Part shown: positions 1-8,048 of the stretch, piece by piece | Position numbering within the stretch: position 1 is the first letter of the stretch | How the letters are laid out: the number at the start of each line of letters is the position of its first letter | DNA from: Moraxella bovis | GTDB lineage: Bacteria > Pseudomonadota > Gammaproteobacteria > Pseudomonadales > Moraxellaceae | DNA: 37,317 nt | Reading direction: 5' to 3' | Assembly: GCF_002014975.1 (NCBI RefSeq) | Contig: NZ_MUXV01000024.1 | Span: forward strand, 26,090-63,406 | Notes under the pieces: generated by a model | What the model was told of the DNA's origin: nothing | Seen by the model: the letters and a program-made list of their open reading frames with translations, nothing else | Databases searched by the model: none | Program-made: the position numbers and the translations under genes

Positions 1-120
1 AAAATTGAAAATTGAAAAATAGTCTGATTAAATTTTAATCAATTTTACACCCCTTATTCCAAAATTTTTAAAAATCCCCCAAATTTTAAAATTTTTTCAT
101 AAACTTATGCCAAATTGGCG

Positions 121-149
121 TTGAACGTCCGTCTGTTTTTGGGTAAGAT
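121..149 (+). promoter_or_regulatory. Candidate sigma70 promoter for the DUF442 gene
   Basis: TTGAAC at 121-126 and TAAGAT at 144-149 are separated by 17 bases and lie just upstream of the first gene. The upstream 120 bases are extremely AT-rich. This is a match to consensus by eye only. Confidence 0.35.
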
Positions 150-185
150 AAGTCCTATTATAAATCGCCAAGTATGGGGAATCAC

Positions 186-512
186 ATGCACACAAACATC
201 ACATTGTATAAACAAATCTACCCTTGTCAATGCCAAGCCTTGTCCGAGCTGGGTTTTAAGAGTTTGATAAATTTGCGTTTTGATGATGAGATGGCAGGTC
301 AGCCCAAGACTGCCGAGCTGTGCCAAAGTGCCGAGCAGGTTGGCTTGTCCTATCGTCATCTGCCCGTGGATGGCGAGAGTTTGCACTTGGAGACGGTGAC
401 GGCATTTGCCCATCTGTTGTCTGATTTGCCCAAGCCTGTCATGGTGTTTTGTGGGACGGGCAGCCGTGCCAAACGCCTGTATCAGTCGGCAGTGGTAAGT
501 GGGCTGATTTGA
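186..512 (+). CDS. DUF442/TIGR01244-type protein tyrosine phosphatase-like/sulfurtransferase-like protein
   Basis: A short single-domain protein of about 108 residues that resembles the DUF442 family (beta-lactamase-hydrolase-like N-terminal domain). The family has a dual-specificity-phosphatase-like fold, and members elsewhere are linked to sulfide or persulfide handling. The visible signature is a predicted active-site loop FCGTGSRAKRLY near the C-terminus, a C-x4-R cysteine loop, preceded by the family pattern LINLRFDDEMAGQP near the N-terminus. The start at 186 is preferred over 174 because GGGGA lies six bases upstream of it. The gene is followed by a hairpin terminator and appears monocistronic. 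There is no fused lactamase-like or rhodanese domain, so the substrate is unknown. Confidence 0.75.
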   Translation: MHTNITLYKQIYPCQCQALSELGFKSLINLRFDDEMAGQPKTAELCQSAEQVGLSYRHLPVDGESLHLETVTAFAHLLSDLPKPVMVFCGTGSRAKRLYQSAVVSGLI

Positions 513-517
513 TGATG

Positions 518-549
518 ACCGCCAAGTGAGAGCTTAGGCGGTTTTTTTA
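518..549 (+). terminator. Rho-independent terminator after the DUF442 gene
   Basis: ACCGCC at 518-523 pairs with GGCGGT at 537-542, extended by AAG/CTT with a small bulge, and a run of seven T follows directly. It sits six bases after the stop codon. Confidence 0.75.
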
Positions 550-580
550 TTGTCTTTTGTCATGCGTTTTGGGTTATAAT
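550..580 (+). promoter_or_regulatory. Possible trpE promoter
   Basis: A perfect TATAAT lies at 575-580, 25 bases before the trpE start. The best upstream box, TTGTCT at 550-555, is 19 bases away, which is longer than optimal. The upstream terminator abuts this promoter. No leader peptide or attenuator is visible between it and trpE. Confidence 0.4.
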
Positions 581-604
581 AATAAAAATTTTTTAGGACT
601 TGTC

Positions 605-2116
605 ATGCTATCTTTATCCAACTTTCACGCTCTTGCCGAGCAAGGCTACACCCACATTCCACTTATCAAAAAACGCTTAATGGACGATGCCACCCCTGTG
701 TCGGTGTTTGCCAATTTGCGTAAATTTTTTGCGTCCGCCTATCTGTTTGAGTCGGTGGTGGGGGGCGAACGTTGGGCAAGATATTCCATGATTGGACTGG
801 GTTCGGACATTACTATTGAGTATCATGACGACAAGGTGGTGGTAAAGGATGCTCGCAAGGACGAGACGACCACGCACGACACCGACCCCTTTGATTTTAT
901 CCGCACCTTTATGGCGGAGTACAAAACCCCAAGCCAAGATATCATGCCTGATTTGCCTGCATTTAGTGGCGGACTCGTGGGCTATTTTGGCTATGACATG
1001 ATACGAGTGATTGAGCCGACTGTTGGCGTGTCAAACTCGCCCAATCCTTTGGCTCTGCCTGATATGTGGCTGACCCTATCATCGTCTGTCGTGGTATTTG
1101 ACAACCTAGAACATACCCTATCTGTCGTGGTCTATGCGGACGTACAAGCCAAAGACGGCTACAAAAAGGCGGTCAAACAGCTTGATATTATTGAAAATCT
1201 ACTCTCGCACAAGCCTGATTTGACCGTCAAAAAACAGCCCTTACCGCATTTTGTCTCGCAAACAGGGCAAAACAAATTCTGCACGGACGTAAACCGCATT
1301 AAGGAATACATCAAAGCAGGAGATGTCATGCAGGTGGTTCCCGCACAGCGACTGTCTGCTGAGTTTGAGGGAGATCCTTTGGCGGTGTATCGAGCCTTAC
1401 GATACCTAAACCCTTCTCCATACTTATTTTTGATACAAGGCGAGCTTGCCAATGATGAGCCGTTTCACATCGTGGGGGCGTCGCCTGAGATTCTCTCTCG
1501 TATTGAGATGGTGGGTGATGAGCGTAAAGTTACCGTGCGACCTTTGGCAGGCACTCGCCGTCGTGGCGTGGATGCGGCAGAAGACTTGGCACTAGAAGCC
1601 GAGCTACTCTCCGACCAAAAAGAAATCGCTGAACATCTGATGCTCATTGACTTAGGGCGTAATGACATCGGCAAGGTGTGCGACATTGGCACGGTCAAGG
1701 TAACCAATAAAATGTTTATTGAACGCTACTCGCAGGTCATGCACATCGCCAGCAACGTAGAAGGTGTGGTGTCGGCTGATAAGGACGCTCTGGACGTGTT
1801 CTGTGCGACATTCCCAGCAGGCACGCTGTCAGGAGCTCCCAAAATCCGAGCCATGCAAATCATCGATGAGGTTGAGCCTGTTCGCCGTAGCGTGTTTGGT
1901 GGGGCGGTGGGCTATCTGGGCTGGTCGGGCAACATGGATACCGCCATTGCCATTCGCACCGCCGTGCTAAAAGACGGGCAAGTCCATATCCAAGCAGGGG
2001 CAGGCGTGGTGGCGGACTCCGACCCTGTGGCAGAGTGGGACGAAACCAACAAAAAAGCCCTCGCCATCGTCAAGGCAGTGGAGATGGCGTGCGGAGGACT
2101 TGTTGTTCAATCATAG
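605..2116 (+). CDS. trpE: Anthranilate synthase component I
   Basis: Large (chorismate-binding) subunit of anthranilate synthase, which turns chorismate and ammonia from the TrpG partner into anthranilate, the first committed step of tryptophan synthesis. The 503 residues match the family. The N-terminal YLFESVVGGERWARYS segment corresponds to the LLES-type tryptophan feedback site. The C-terminal half carries GASPEILSR, RPLAGTRRRG, LIDLGRNDIG, FPAGTLSGAPK and QAGAGVVADSDP, all typical of the chorismate-binding domain. The start at 605 is chosen because AGGA lies six bases upstream and the first residues then match TrpE; an earlier in-frame start at 557 would add 16 unlikely residues. trpG, trpD and trpC are not adjacent. 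The stop overlaps by six bases the stop of the convergent gene. Confidence 0.96.
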   Translation: MLSLSNFHALAEQGYTHIPLIKKRLMDDATPVSVFANLRKFFASAYLFESVVGGERWARYSMIGLGSDITIEYHDDKVVVKDARKDETTTHDTDPFDFIRTFMAEYKTPSQDIMPDLPAFSGGLVGYFGYDMIRVIEPTVGVSNSPNPLALPDMWLTLSSSVVVFDNLEHTLSVVVYADVQAKDGYKKAVKQLDIIENLLSHKPDLTVKKQPLPHFVSQTGQNKFCTDVNRIKEYIKAGDVMQVVPAQRLSAEFEGDPLAVYRALRYLNPSPYLFLIQGELANDEPFHIVGASPEILSRIEMVGDERKVTVRPLAGTRRRGVDAAEDLALEAELLSDQKEIAEHLMLIDLGRNDIGKVCDIGTVKVTNKMFIERYSQVMHIASNVEGVVSADKDALDVFCATFPAGTLSGAPKIRAMQIIDEVEPVRRSVFGGAVGYLGWSGNMDTAIAIRTAVLKDGQVHIQAGAGVVADSDPVAEWDETNKKALAIVKAVEMACGGLVVQS

Positions 2117-2368
2117 TTTTTCGCAGATTTGCAGATTTAGCCGAACAAACTCGTCCCAGGCAATATGTTCGGCCAAGTGCTTTTTATAATAATTCTCTAC
2201 CTGACAAATAAGTGGGCGGTCATCGTAAATCAAACACAGGTTGGTGTCATCATTAAAATGCTGACAAACACCATCGCCACGGTCTAAATAAGCAGTATGT
2301 TCACTTAGGTTGACATGGCGACAGCATTTGCCACAGGATGTGCATGGAAAAGGCGTGAGATTATCCAT
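2111..2368 (-). CDS. YkgJ-type cysteine-cluster protein
   Basis: A small protein of about 85 residues rich in cysteine: CTSCGKCCRHV at the N-terminus, then C at VCQHF, C at LCLIY and C at PLICQ. This CxxCxxCC-plus-downstream-cysteines pattern is the hallmark of the UPF0153/YkgJ family, thought to bind zinc or an iron-sulfur cluster; the biochemical role is not established. The start at 2368 is chosen because the protein then begins just before the cysteine motif. Its ATG overlaps the stop codon of the upstream 544-residue gene by eight bases, so translation could be coupled to the WYL cluster. It may nevertheless be an ordinary chromosomal gene rather than a functional part of that cluster. 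The ribosome-binding site is weak, which fits coupling. Confidence 0.75.
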   Translation of the reverse strand: MDNLTPFPCTSCGKCCRHVNLSEHTAYLDRGDGVCQHFNDDTNLCLIYDDRPLICQVENYYKKHLAEHIAWDEFVRLNLQICEKL

Positions 2369-3995
2369 GGATCTTTTTGGCTTTGCTTTGTAGCCATGAC
2401 ATGGTGCTGTCGCCATCCCCCATTTCATAGGGTAATTCTATGCCACGCCTGTCTATTTCGGCTTGTAAGACTTGTCCTTTTTGGATTTCATTGCTGGCAT
2501 GGCTAAGAGCGTTAGATAAATCCCTTAACTCTTGGGGGTTGAGATTAAACTCTATTTTGGCAAGATTGGTAACATAAGCATTTAGCTCAGCATTAATCTC
2601 TTTCATATGGTCTAAAAAGACATCATACTTATTTTTAAGACTGTTTAAAAACCCCCACGCTTTTTTCATAGGGGAACTATAATCAATAAAATAAGCAGTG
2701 CCAACCATCAAAAGACCTGTAAATAATGCACTGATAAAAGCAGCAATCTCCGTGCCAAAAGGCATGGTTAAGACTGTCGCCAAATGCTGATTGAGCATAA
2801 CGCCCAATATGGTAGAAACACTTGCAAAAATAGGTCGGGTAATCTCTCTCATCAAATCGCCAAATGCCAACTTTTGGGGATTTAATACCAACAGTTTGAT
2901 GACTTGCACCAAGTTATTCCAGGATTCACGGATAAGTTTCCCCATTAATTTGGTACTGGTTAAGAAAATATTTAAAATGGTGTTGGTAATGCTAGACAAA
3001 ACCCCAGCAATAAAGCTGTCTTTAAAGGTGTTTAGTACATCTTTAAATCTTAATTTTACCCTTTCAAAAATATTGTTTAAGGTATTTTTTAGTTCCCCCC
3101 AAAATATTTCAAGGCTAAAATTTATTTGACATTTCCTTAAAAGATTTGGCAGAGCTTCTTTTAATTCAAACCAAATTTCTGCCAATACCAAGCCTATCGC
3201 CTGTCTTGCTCCCATACGAAAGCCTTGGCTAGCAGCAGCCTTTGCGGTGTTTTTAAAAAATTTACTACTGGTGTAATAAGCCATACCAATTTCATGATTG
3301 TATTCAGCCCGTGCTTTCTTGTCAGTTTCAATCATGGCTTCTTTGTCAATATTTTGCAAAGCCTCCAAATCTTCCTTGGCTTGGCGTAAATTCTGTTTTA
3401 AATCCAAAACATCTTGACCGTGAGCATCTTTTGGAAGTTTTGCCAGTTGTTGCTCGTAGTTTTTAATTTTGGCTTCATAATTATTAATGCTTTTTGGTAA
3501 AACTTCATTCAAAAATTTTTCGGTAGAATGTTGTTTTTTGGCAATATTGATTTTGTCATAGGTGGATTGAAAGTTGCTATTTTGATTGGCAAGTTCTGAG
3601 CCGTCCAATCCTGCCAAAACTCTACCTGCATCATCATGAATTTCTTTGGCGGAGATAATATGGTCTAAATGACGTTTCTCGCCGTGTTTCATTGTGGTGT
3701 TACGGTAGGCATCATGCAATTTGCCCGATTGGTATTTTTGCTTATCTTCTCTGCCTTTGTTGATATAATTTTCATGCGAATGATAAGCGTGTGAATTGTA
3801 ATCGCCACGATTTTCATAGGCAGAACGAGCTTCATCGGTTGCCCATATGCCTTGACGGGCATTGTGAATGGTATCTACATCACCGCCTTTTTTATCTTCA
3901 AATAATAAAAAGTCCAAACCGAAGGTTGTTACAAGGCTATGAGTAACAGTTTTGTTAAGCTCATTACGCCAATCAAAGTGTTGGGTGTTTGTCAT
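2361..3995 (-). CDS. HNH-like nuclease domain plus coiled coil and membrane segments, unknown function
   Basis: A 544-residue protein not assigned to a named family here. Residues 80-165 look like an HNH or beta-beta-alpha-metal nuclease core: RHLDHIIS at 108-115 (candidate H109, D111, H112), followed by AGLDGSELANQNSNFQ and YDKINIAKKQHS, with N141, N150 and H156 in positions expected for the later N and H. Cysteines of a zinc knuckle are absent. Residues 170-225 are charged and probably coiled coil. Three hydrophobic stretches near 326-348, 388-410 and 415-437 could be membrane helices. The tail is amphipathic. GGAG lies eight bases upstream of the start. It is the last large gene of a minus-strand cluster, 61 bases after the hydrophobic-core gene with an 11-bp-stem hairpin in the gap. 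A nuclease or toxin role is inferred from the motif and context only. Confidence 0.7.
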   Translation of the reverse strand: MTNTQHFDWRNELNKTVTHSLVTTFGLDFLLFEDKKGGDVDTIHNARQGIWATDEARSAYENRGDYNSHAYHSHENYINKGREDKQKYQSGKLHDAYRNTTMKHGEKRHLDHIISAKEIHDDAGRVLAGLDGSELANQNSNFQSTYDKINIAKKQHSTEKFLNEVLPKSINNYEAKIKNYEQQLAKLPKDAHGQDVLDLKQNLRQAKEDLEALQNIDKEAMIETDKKARAEYNHEIGMAYYTSSKFFKNTAKAAASQGFRMGARQAIGLVLAEIWFELKEALPNLLRKCQINFSLEIFWGELKNTLNNIFERVKLRFKDVLNTFKDSFIAGVLSSITNTILNIFLTSTKLMGKLIRESWNNLVQVIKLLVLNPQKLAFGDLMREITRPIFASVSTILGVMLNQHLATVLTMPFGTEIAAFISALFTGLLMVGTAYFIDYSSPMKKAWGFLNSLKNKYDVFLDHMKEINAELNAYVTNLAKIEFNLNPQELRDLSNALSHASNEIQKGQVLQAEIDRRGIELPYEMGDGDSTMSWLQSKAKKIHG

Positions 3996-4013
3996 TTGAT
4001 TTCTCCAAGGGAT

Positions 4014-4040
4014 AAGATGTCCTATGAGTTAGGACATCTT
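4014..4040 (-). promoter_or_regulatory. Perfect 11-bp hairpin between two cluster genes
   Basis: AAGATGTCCTA at 4014-4024 is the exact inverse complement of TAGGACATCTT at 4030-4040, with a five-base loop. It lies in the 61-base gap and ends seven bases before the ribosome-binding site of the 544-residue gene. No T-run follows on the minus strand, so it is not a classic terminator. It may be an mRNA-processing, stability or attenuation structure, or a DNA operator. Confidence 0.6.
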
Positions 4041-4056
4041 AAAGAGTAGCAAAGCG

Positions 4057-5115
4057 TTAATATTTTCTGGCATTGCTTGATGATGATTGCAGTTTATCGC
4101 TCATCTCTGCGGTATTTAGCACATTGCCATGCGGACCTTCTTCGAGTTGTGGTACATTATTTTCATCATATACAATTTCACCATTTTCTTTTTTTAATTT
4201 AAAAATTGGCGTTTGGATAATATCAGTCAAGATTGCCGCCAAAGCGTAACCATTATTGATTGATTGAATAATGGTATCTGTTTCCTTGATGGTATCCAAT
4301 AAACCTTTTCTTATTAACTGTGCAGCCCGTTGCAAGTCTTTTAGATAATGTTTAAATTGGAGATAGATATTTTTGACGTTTAGGATAATGTTGAGAACAT
4401 AAGCACGAGTATCGTTAAGATGTGCAATGGCAGCATCGGCATTGCTTTCATACTCAGCAACCTGCGTGCGAATTTCTTTGGCTTTTTCTAGGGCATCTTT
4501 GGCATGAGAGGCGAACGCCCAACCTGCTACAGCAATAACAGGGGCTGCTACTACACCGCTTAGAATCATCGCTCCACCAGCCATACCTAAGCCGCCTGCT
4601 GCCAGTGAGCCACCGCCAATAGCTGCCATTGTGGCGTTATAAGCTGCCGCACCTGACAGAGCAGCGATTGGTGTGCCTGTAGAGGCAGCGGCCAACGCCA
4701 TGGTTCCGCCATAAACAGCATAGGCTGCTGCACCGCCGCCAATAGCAACCTTACTTGCATACGCAACCGAATTCATTGAAAGTGCTTTAATTTGATTTAA
4801 TTTATATTTGGGCAAATTAATTTCTAAGTGCCTATTCGAGTGTTGGTTGAGCTTATTTGATAACTCATCAGCTAATTCTTCAAAGGTTTTAAAGTCCTGT
4901 CCAATCGTTAGATAAAGCTCGCCCAACTGATTAATTTTTCCTTCGGTTAATTCATTGGCTTCTTCTAACTCTGATTTTTTAAGGTCATATCTGTATTTGG
5001 CATTTTCTACAATATCATCGGCTTCACTTTTGTCTTGATAGCCGTCATAGGCTTTTTTAGCACCAGTAGCTGCGGTGGCAATGGCGATACCGCCTAGGAT
5101 AAATGGTAATGGCAT
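4057..5115 (-). CDS. Gly/Ala-rich hydrophobic-core protein flanked by long helices, unknown function
   Basis: A 352-residue protein. Residues 4-18 form a short hydrophobic segment that does not look like a cleavable signal peptide. Residues 28-110 are charged and strongly helical. Residues 118-202 form an unusually long apolar stretch dominated by Gly and Ala (for example AIGGGSLAAGGLGMAGGAM), of glycine-zipper character. Residues 203-300 return to long amphipathic helices. Two long helical arms around a central apolar region recall alpha-helical pore-forming proteins, but no family is recognised and this is inference. An upstream AAGGAA provides the ribosome-binding site. The gene follows the WYL regulator by 50 bases, and a small hairpin (GCTGA/TCAGC, 5137-5149) followed by ATTTTT on the minus strand could attenuate transcription into it. 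Confidence 0.75.
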   Translation of the reverse strand: MPLPFILGGIAIATAATGAKKAYDGYQDKSEADDIVENAKYRYDLKKSELEEANELTEGKINQLGELYLTIGQDFKTFEELADELSNKLNQHSNRHLEINLPKYKLNQIKALSMNSVAYASKVAIGGGAAAYAVYGGTMALAAASTGTPIAALSGAAAYNATMAAIGGGSLAAGGLGMAGGAMILSGVVAAPVIAVAGWAFASHAKDALEKAKEIRTQVAEYESNADAAIAHLNDTRAYVLNIILNVKNIYLQFKHYLKDLQRAAQLIRKGLLDTIKETDTIIQSINNGYALAAILTDIIQTPIFKLKKENGEIVYDENNVPQLEEGPHGNVLNTAEMSDKLQSSSSNARKY

Positions 5116-5165
5116 GGTTAGTTTCCTTATAAAAATGCTGATATTCAGCGGGGTTAAAATAAATT

Positions 5166-6041
5166 CTAATCTAAATATGACCTTAGTTCACTCTCCAACC
5201 TATCCTGCCAGTCTTTTGGCTCGATAATGGTCAAATGCGGTATCCAACACCGTATAATGGGCGATAATTCATCATAATGCCAAACCGTGCTTTGTATAAG
5301 CCAGTCGCCATTGGCTTGTTTGGCGATAATGGATTGTTTGGGTAAAATCTGTCTTTGCTGAAAATAGGATATGACCTTTTGACTGACATTGATAAGAACG
5401 GTCATCTCTTGTTGCCCAAGCCAAATGCTGTCATCGTTATTGATGAGCGTATCAATTTTATCATTGCTATCAAAGCATTCTTTTCTGATGATCAAATCAA
5501 CAATTTTACTTAACCGATAACTTTTTAGTTGGTCATTTTCCACACCTGCCAAATACCAAAATCCTTCTTTAAAAATTAGTTTGTAAGGATAAATGGTACG
5601 CTCTTTATTATCATAACGGCAGTGTATGATTTGGCGATTATTGATAGCACTGTCTAACTGCTTCATCATTTCATCAAATGCTTGACTGTTTTCATAGGCA
5701 TAATGATGAATATGATATGAGCTGTCCGACTTTTGTTTAATTAGCTCCCTTAAAAAACCAATATCCATATTTGGCAACAAATGATGAATACCGATGAGTT
5801 TAATCAGCTCGCCAAATTCTTTGTGGGTTAAATCAAATCGTCGGCTATTATCCAAAGACACGACCCCACGGTCACGCACCAACGGCAGATAGCACTCCAT
5901 GCGATTCAAATCACGGCGAATGGTTTTGTCGCACACGCCATATTCGTCCGCCAGAGCCTTGGTGTTTAGGCGTTCGTTGCTGTTTAGACGGATAAAGATG
6001 TCGGCAAATCTGTCCGCCAGTCGTTCATGCTTGTTGCTCAT
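5166..6041 (-). CDS. WYL-domain transcriptional regulator with N-terminal HTH
   Basis: A 291-residue DNA-binding regulator. Residues 6-60 form a winged helix-turn-helix (LNTKALADEYGVCDKTIRRDL), as in DeoR-like WYL proteins. Residues about 130-185 are the WYL domain: QIIHCRYDNKERTIYPYKL, then FWYLAGV (W162, Y163, L164) and SYRLSKI with R176. A C-terminal WCX-like segment follows. WYL domains are thought to sense nucleic acid or nucleotide ligands and often control phage-defence operons (for example BrxR/CapW-type repressors). Here it is the first gene of the cluster, expressed from a near-consensus minus-strand promoter, and is likely an autoregulator. The start codon lacks a close Shine-Dalgarno; AAGGAA is 15 bases upstream. 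Confidence 0.92.
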   Translation of the reverse strand: MSNKHERLADRFADIFIRLNSNERLNTKALADEYGVCDKTIRRDLNRMECYLPLVRDRGVVSLDNSRRFDLTHKEFGELIKLIGIHHLLPNMDIGFLRELIKQKSDSSYHIHHYAYENSQAFDEMMKQLDSAINNRQIIHCRYDNKERTIYPYKLIFKEGFWYLAGVENDQLKSYRLSKIVDLIIRKECFDSNDKIDTLINNDDSIWLGQQEMTVLINVSQKVISYFQQRQILPKQSIIAKQANGDWLIQSTVWHYDELSPIIRCWIPHLTIIEPKDWQDRLESELRSYLD

Positions 6042-6108
6042 GAGCTGTCAAATAAATTCCTTGTGGTGCGTTATCACTTTATGCCAAGAGCAATGAGCGA
6101 ATAAACGT

Positions 6109-6137
6109 ATTGTACCTATTTTGGATAAATTCGTCAA
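6109..6137 (-). promoter_or_regulatory. Strong sigma70 promoter for the WYL cluster
   Basis: On the minus strand TTGACG (6137-6132) and TACAAT (6114-6109) are separated by exactly 17 bases, 67 bases before the WYL gene start. It overlaps the region that must hold the divergent XRE promoter (TTGGAT 6121-6126 and TAAATA 6145-6150 on the plus strand), so the two promoters could interfere with each other. Confidence 0.7.
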
Positions 6138-6163
6138 TATGGTGTAAATAGGTCTATTATTTT

Positions 6164-6177
6164 CCATGAGTTCATGG
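6164..6177. promoter_or_regulatory. Palindromic operator candidate in the divergent region
   Basis: CCATGA, two bases, TCATGG: a perfect dyad that covers the XRE start codon and lies 27 bases upstream of the WYL -35 box. A looser outer GGTC/GACC pair (6151-6154, 6182-6185) extends the symmetry. It is a plausible binding site for either the WYL or the XRE protein. Confidence 0.4.
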
Positions 6178-6419
6178 TAATGACCAGAAGTATTCACACC
6201 GCCCAGATGATAGCCTTGCGAGCGTGGCTGTATGACGCACGCACCGCCCAAAACTTACCCATGCGGACGCTTGCCGAGCGACTTGACCGCCCGCATTCGT
6301 TCGTCCAGCGGGTGGAGAATGGCGACCGCCGTCTTGATGTGGTGGAATTTATCCAGTATTGTCAAGCACTAGGTATTGACCCAAAGGTGGGGTTTGACCT
6401 AGTGTTGCGGACAGAATAA
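6174..6419 (+). CDS. Small XRE-family helix-turn-helix regulator
   Basis: An 81-residue protein that is almost entirely a Cro/C1-type HTH: helix 1 around ALRAWLYDARTAQNL, HTH in MRTLAERLDRPHSFVQRVENGDRR, then DVVEFIQYCQALGIDP. The variant without added domains is typical of controllers of small operons and of antitoxin-like regulators. An alternative start at 6180 fits a TGAG ribosome-binding site better. It is divergent from the WYL gene with 132 bases between, so cross-regulation of the cluster is plausible but unproven. No partner toxin follows it: the next 290 bases hold only a CCCCAAAA/TTTTGGGG hairpin (6493-6517) and a dispersed repeat. Confidence 0.8.
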   Translation: MVMTRSIHTAQMIALRAWLYDARTAQNLPMRTLAERLDRPHSFVQRVENGDRRLDVVEFIQYCQALGIDPKVGFDLVLRTE

Positions 6420-6580
6420 GTCATGACATGGACAGGTTGTGTCCTTATTGATGGCAGATGTGTGATTTGTGATGTATTTTTGGGTATAAAATCCCCAAAA
6501 ACATCTGGATTTTGGGGTACGGTTAATAAATGCTTTTTGGCATAGATGTGCAAAAATAGCCGGTCTATATATCTAAAACT

Positions 6581-6696
6581 GGTTCTGGTTCAAAAAGTAT
6601 GCTACAAAGAAAACCGTTCGTGGTGAGATAAGTTGAACCATAACGGTTTTCCTACCCGCAGGCAAGCTCAGGGCGAACGGAAAACTGGTTTTTTAG
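6581..6696 (-). repeat. Partial copy (A) of the 133-bp terminal-inverted-repeat element
   Basis: The left part (GGTTCTGGTTCAAAAAGTATGC, then AAAACCGTTCGTGG and GGGCGAACGG) matches the repeats at 24411 and 28245, in reverse orientation. The other terminal inverted repeat (AGCATACTTTTT) is missing: the copy ends about 15 bases before the stop codon of the permease gene. Confidence 0.8.
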
Positions 6697-6710
6697 GAAG
6701 TTTAATTTAT

Positions 6711-7877
6711 CTAATTTTCCAATTTCTCTGTATCCAAGACAGGCTTGGGCGTTGGGGTGTCGGCAAGTAAGGCTTTGCCGTCCGCCACAGGGACAATGCT
6801 GTCTTTGGGGGTAAAAATCTCATTTTTGTGCTGACTTATCCACTCTCGCCACACCGCCAAGCCAATCGCCAGCACCACAGGCCCGATGAACAGCCCCACA
6901 AACCCAAATGCCGTCAATCCTCCAAGCACGCCGATAAAGATGATGATAAAGGGAATTTTGGTCGCCCCACTAATCACAATCGGACGAATAAGATTATCCA
7001 CCCAACTAATGACAAGCGTCCCCCACAGGGCAAGCCCAATGCCTTCTGCTGTATGCCCCTGAGTGAGTAGCCACACCGCCACACCGCCCCACGCAAAGGG
7101 CGTGCCAAAGGGGATGAGTGCCACAACAAAGGTAAGAAGTGTGAGCAAAATGGGGTTTGGGGCGTTGGCAAAAGCATAGCCCACCCCTGCCAAAATCGCC
7201 TGAGCCAGTGCCGTCAATCCAATGCCATACACCACCGCTTGCGTGGTCGCCCCCACCGAGTCGATGTAGTCGTCAATGCGGTCGCCGATGATGTTTTTCA
7301 TGGCTTGACGGATTTGGTGAACTAGACTTTTGCCGTCCCGATAAAAGAAAAACAGGGTCATCAGAGCCATACCAAGTTTGGCAAGGTTTTTTAGCACCGC
7401 ATCAAACGCCATTTTGCCATAATACAAATGCGACTGCATCCACGTTCGCACCGTCTCCATGGTCGCCTCAGGGTTTTTGTTAATCTCCCAAAGCGTGTCC
7501 TTAATCGTCTGCCCGATGACAGGTAAGTTCTTGATTTGACTAGGTAAATCCAAATAGCCTGCTTGCAGTCGGCGAATTACCGTACCAACAAAACTTACCA
7601 CTTCATGTTGCAAATAAAACACGCCCACAATCAGTGGAATGCCAATCATGAGCGAGATACAAAAAGTCATCAAAAACGCACTAAAACTAGGGCTTAGGCG
7701 GACCTTGGTGTGAAAAAAAGTATAAACAGGAAAAGTAACATACGCCAAAATCCCTGCCCACAACGCTGGCACGATAAAAAATTGCACCACTTTAAAGCAC
7801 AGCACAATCAAGATAACAAGCAAAGTCAAGGCGAGCAGGCGTTGTAAGACGAGTTCTTTATTCCATTGTTCAATCAT
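6711..7877 (-). CDS. AI-2E family (PerM/YhhT-type) membrane transporter
   Basis: A 388-residue polytopic inner-membrane protein of the autoinducer-2 exporter (AI-2E) family. It shows N-terminal paired hydrophobic segments (LLALTLLVILIVLCFKVV; AGILAYVTFPVY), a periplasmic-type middle region around residues 85-150, and a C-terminal block of helices with the family-typical LIPFGTPFAWGG, LWGTLVISWVDNLIRPIVISG and GLTAFGFVGLFIGPVVLA. Length is normal. Family members have been linked to AI-2 export, Na+/H+ exchange or general permease roles; the substrate cannot be told from sequence. The C-terminal tail, after ISQHKNEIF, is hydrophilic. Upstream there is no obvious operon partner. Confidence 0.9.
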   Translation of the reverse strand: MIEQWNKELVLQRLLALTLLVILIVLCFKVVQFFIVPALWAGILAYVTFPVYTFFHTKVRLSPSFSAFLMTFCISLMIGIPLIVGVFYLQHEVVSFVGTVIRRLQAGYLDLPSQIKNLPVIGQTIKDTLWEINKNPEATMETVRTWMQSHLYYGKMAFDAVLKNLAKLGMALMTLFFFYRDGKSLVHQIRQAMKNIIGDRIDDYIDSVGATTQAVVYGIGLTALAQAILAGVGYAFANAPNPILLTLLTFVVALIPFGTPFAWGGVAVWLLTQGHTAEGIGLALWGTLVISWVDNLIRPIVISGATKIPFIIIFIGVLGGLTAFGFVGLFIGPVVLAIGLAVWREWISQHKNEIFTPKDSIVPVADGKALLADTPTPKPVLDTEKLEN

Positions 7878-8048
7878 AGTTTTGGCGTAAAAATGCGTAA
7901 AAAGTGTTATGAATGGGGGATATTATGCCAAAATTTTGACAAAAACGCATGGGAATTTTGTGGTGTTTGCGTGTTTATGTTGCTGAATTTTGATGACTCA
8001 ACCAAAACAATTTAAATGCACACTTAAAATCACCACACCAATCTAGCA

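Noticed and set aside
6493..6517. CCCCAAAA/TTTTGGGG hairpin as terminator of the XRE gene
   Set aside because: No T-run follows on either strand, so kept only as a mention.
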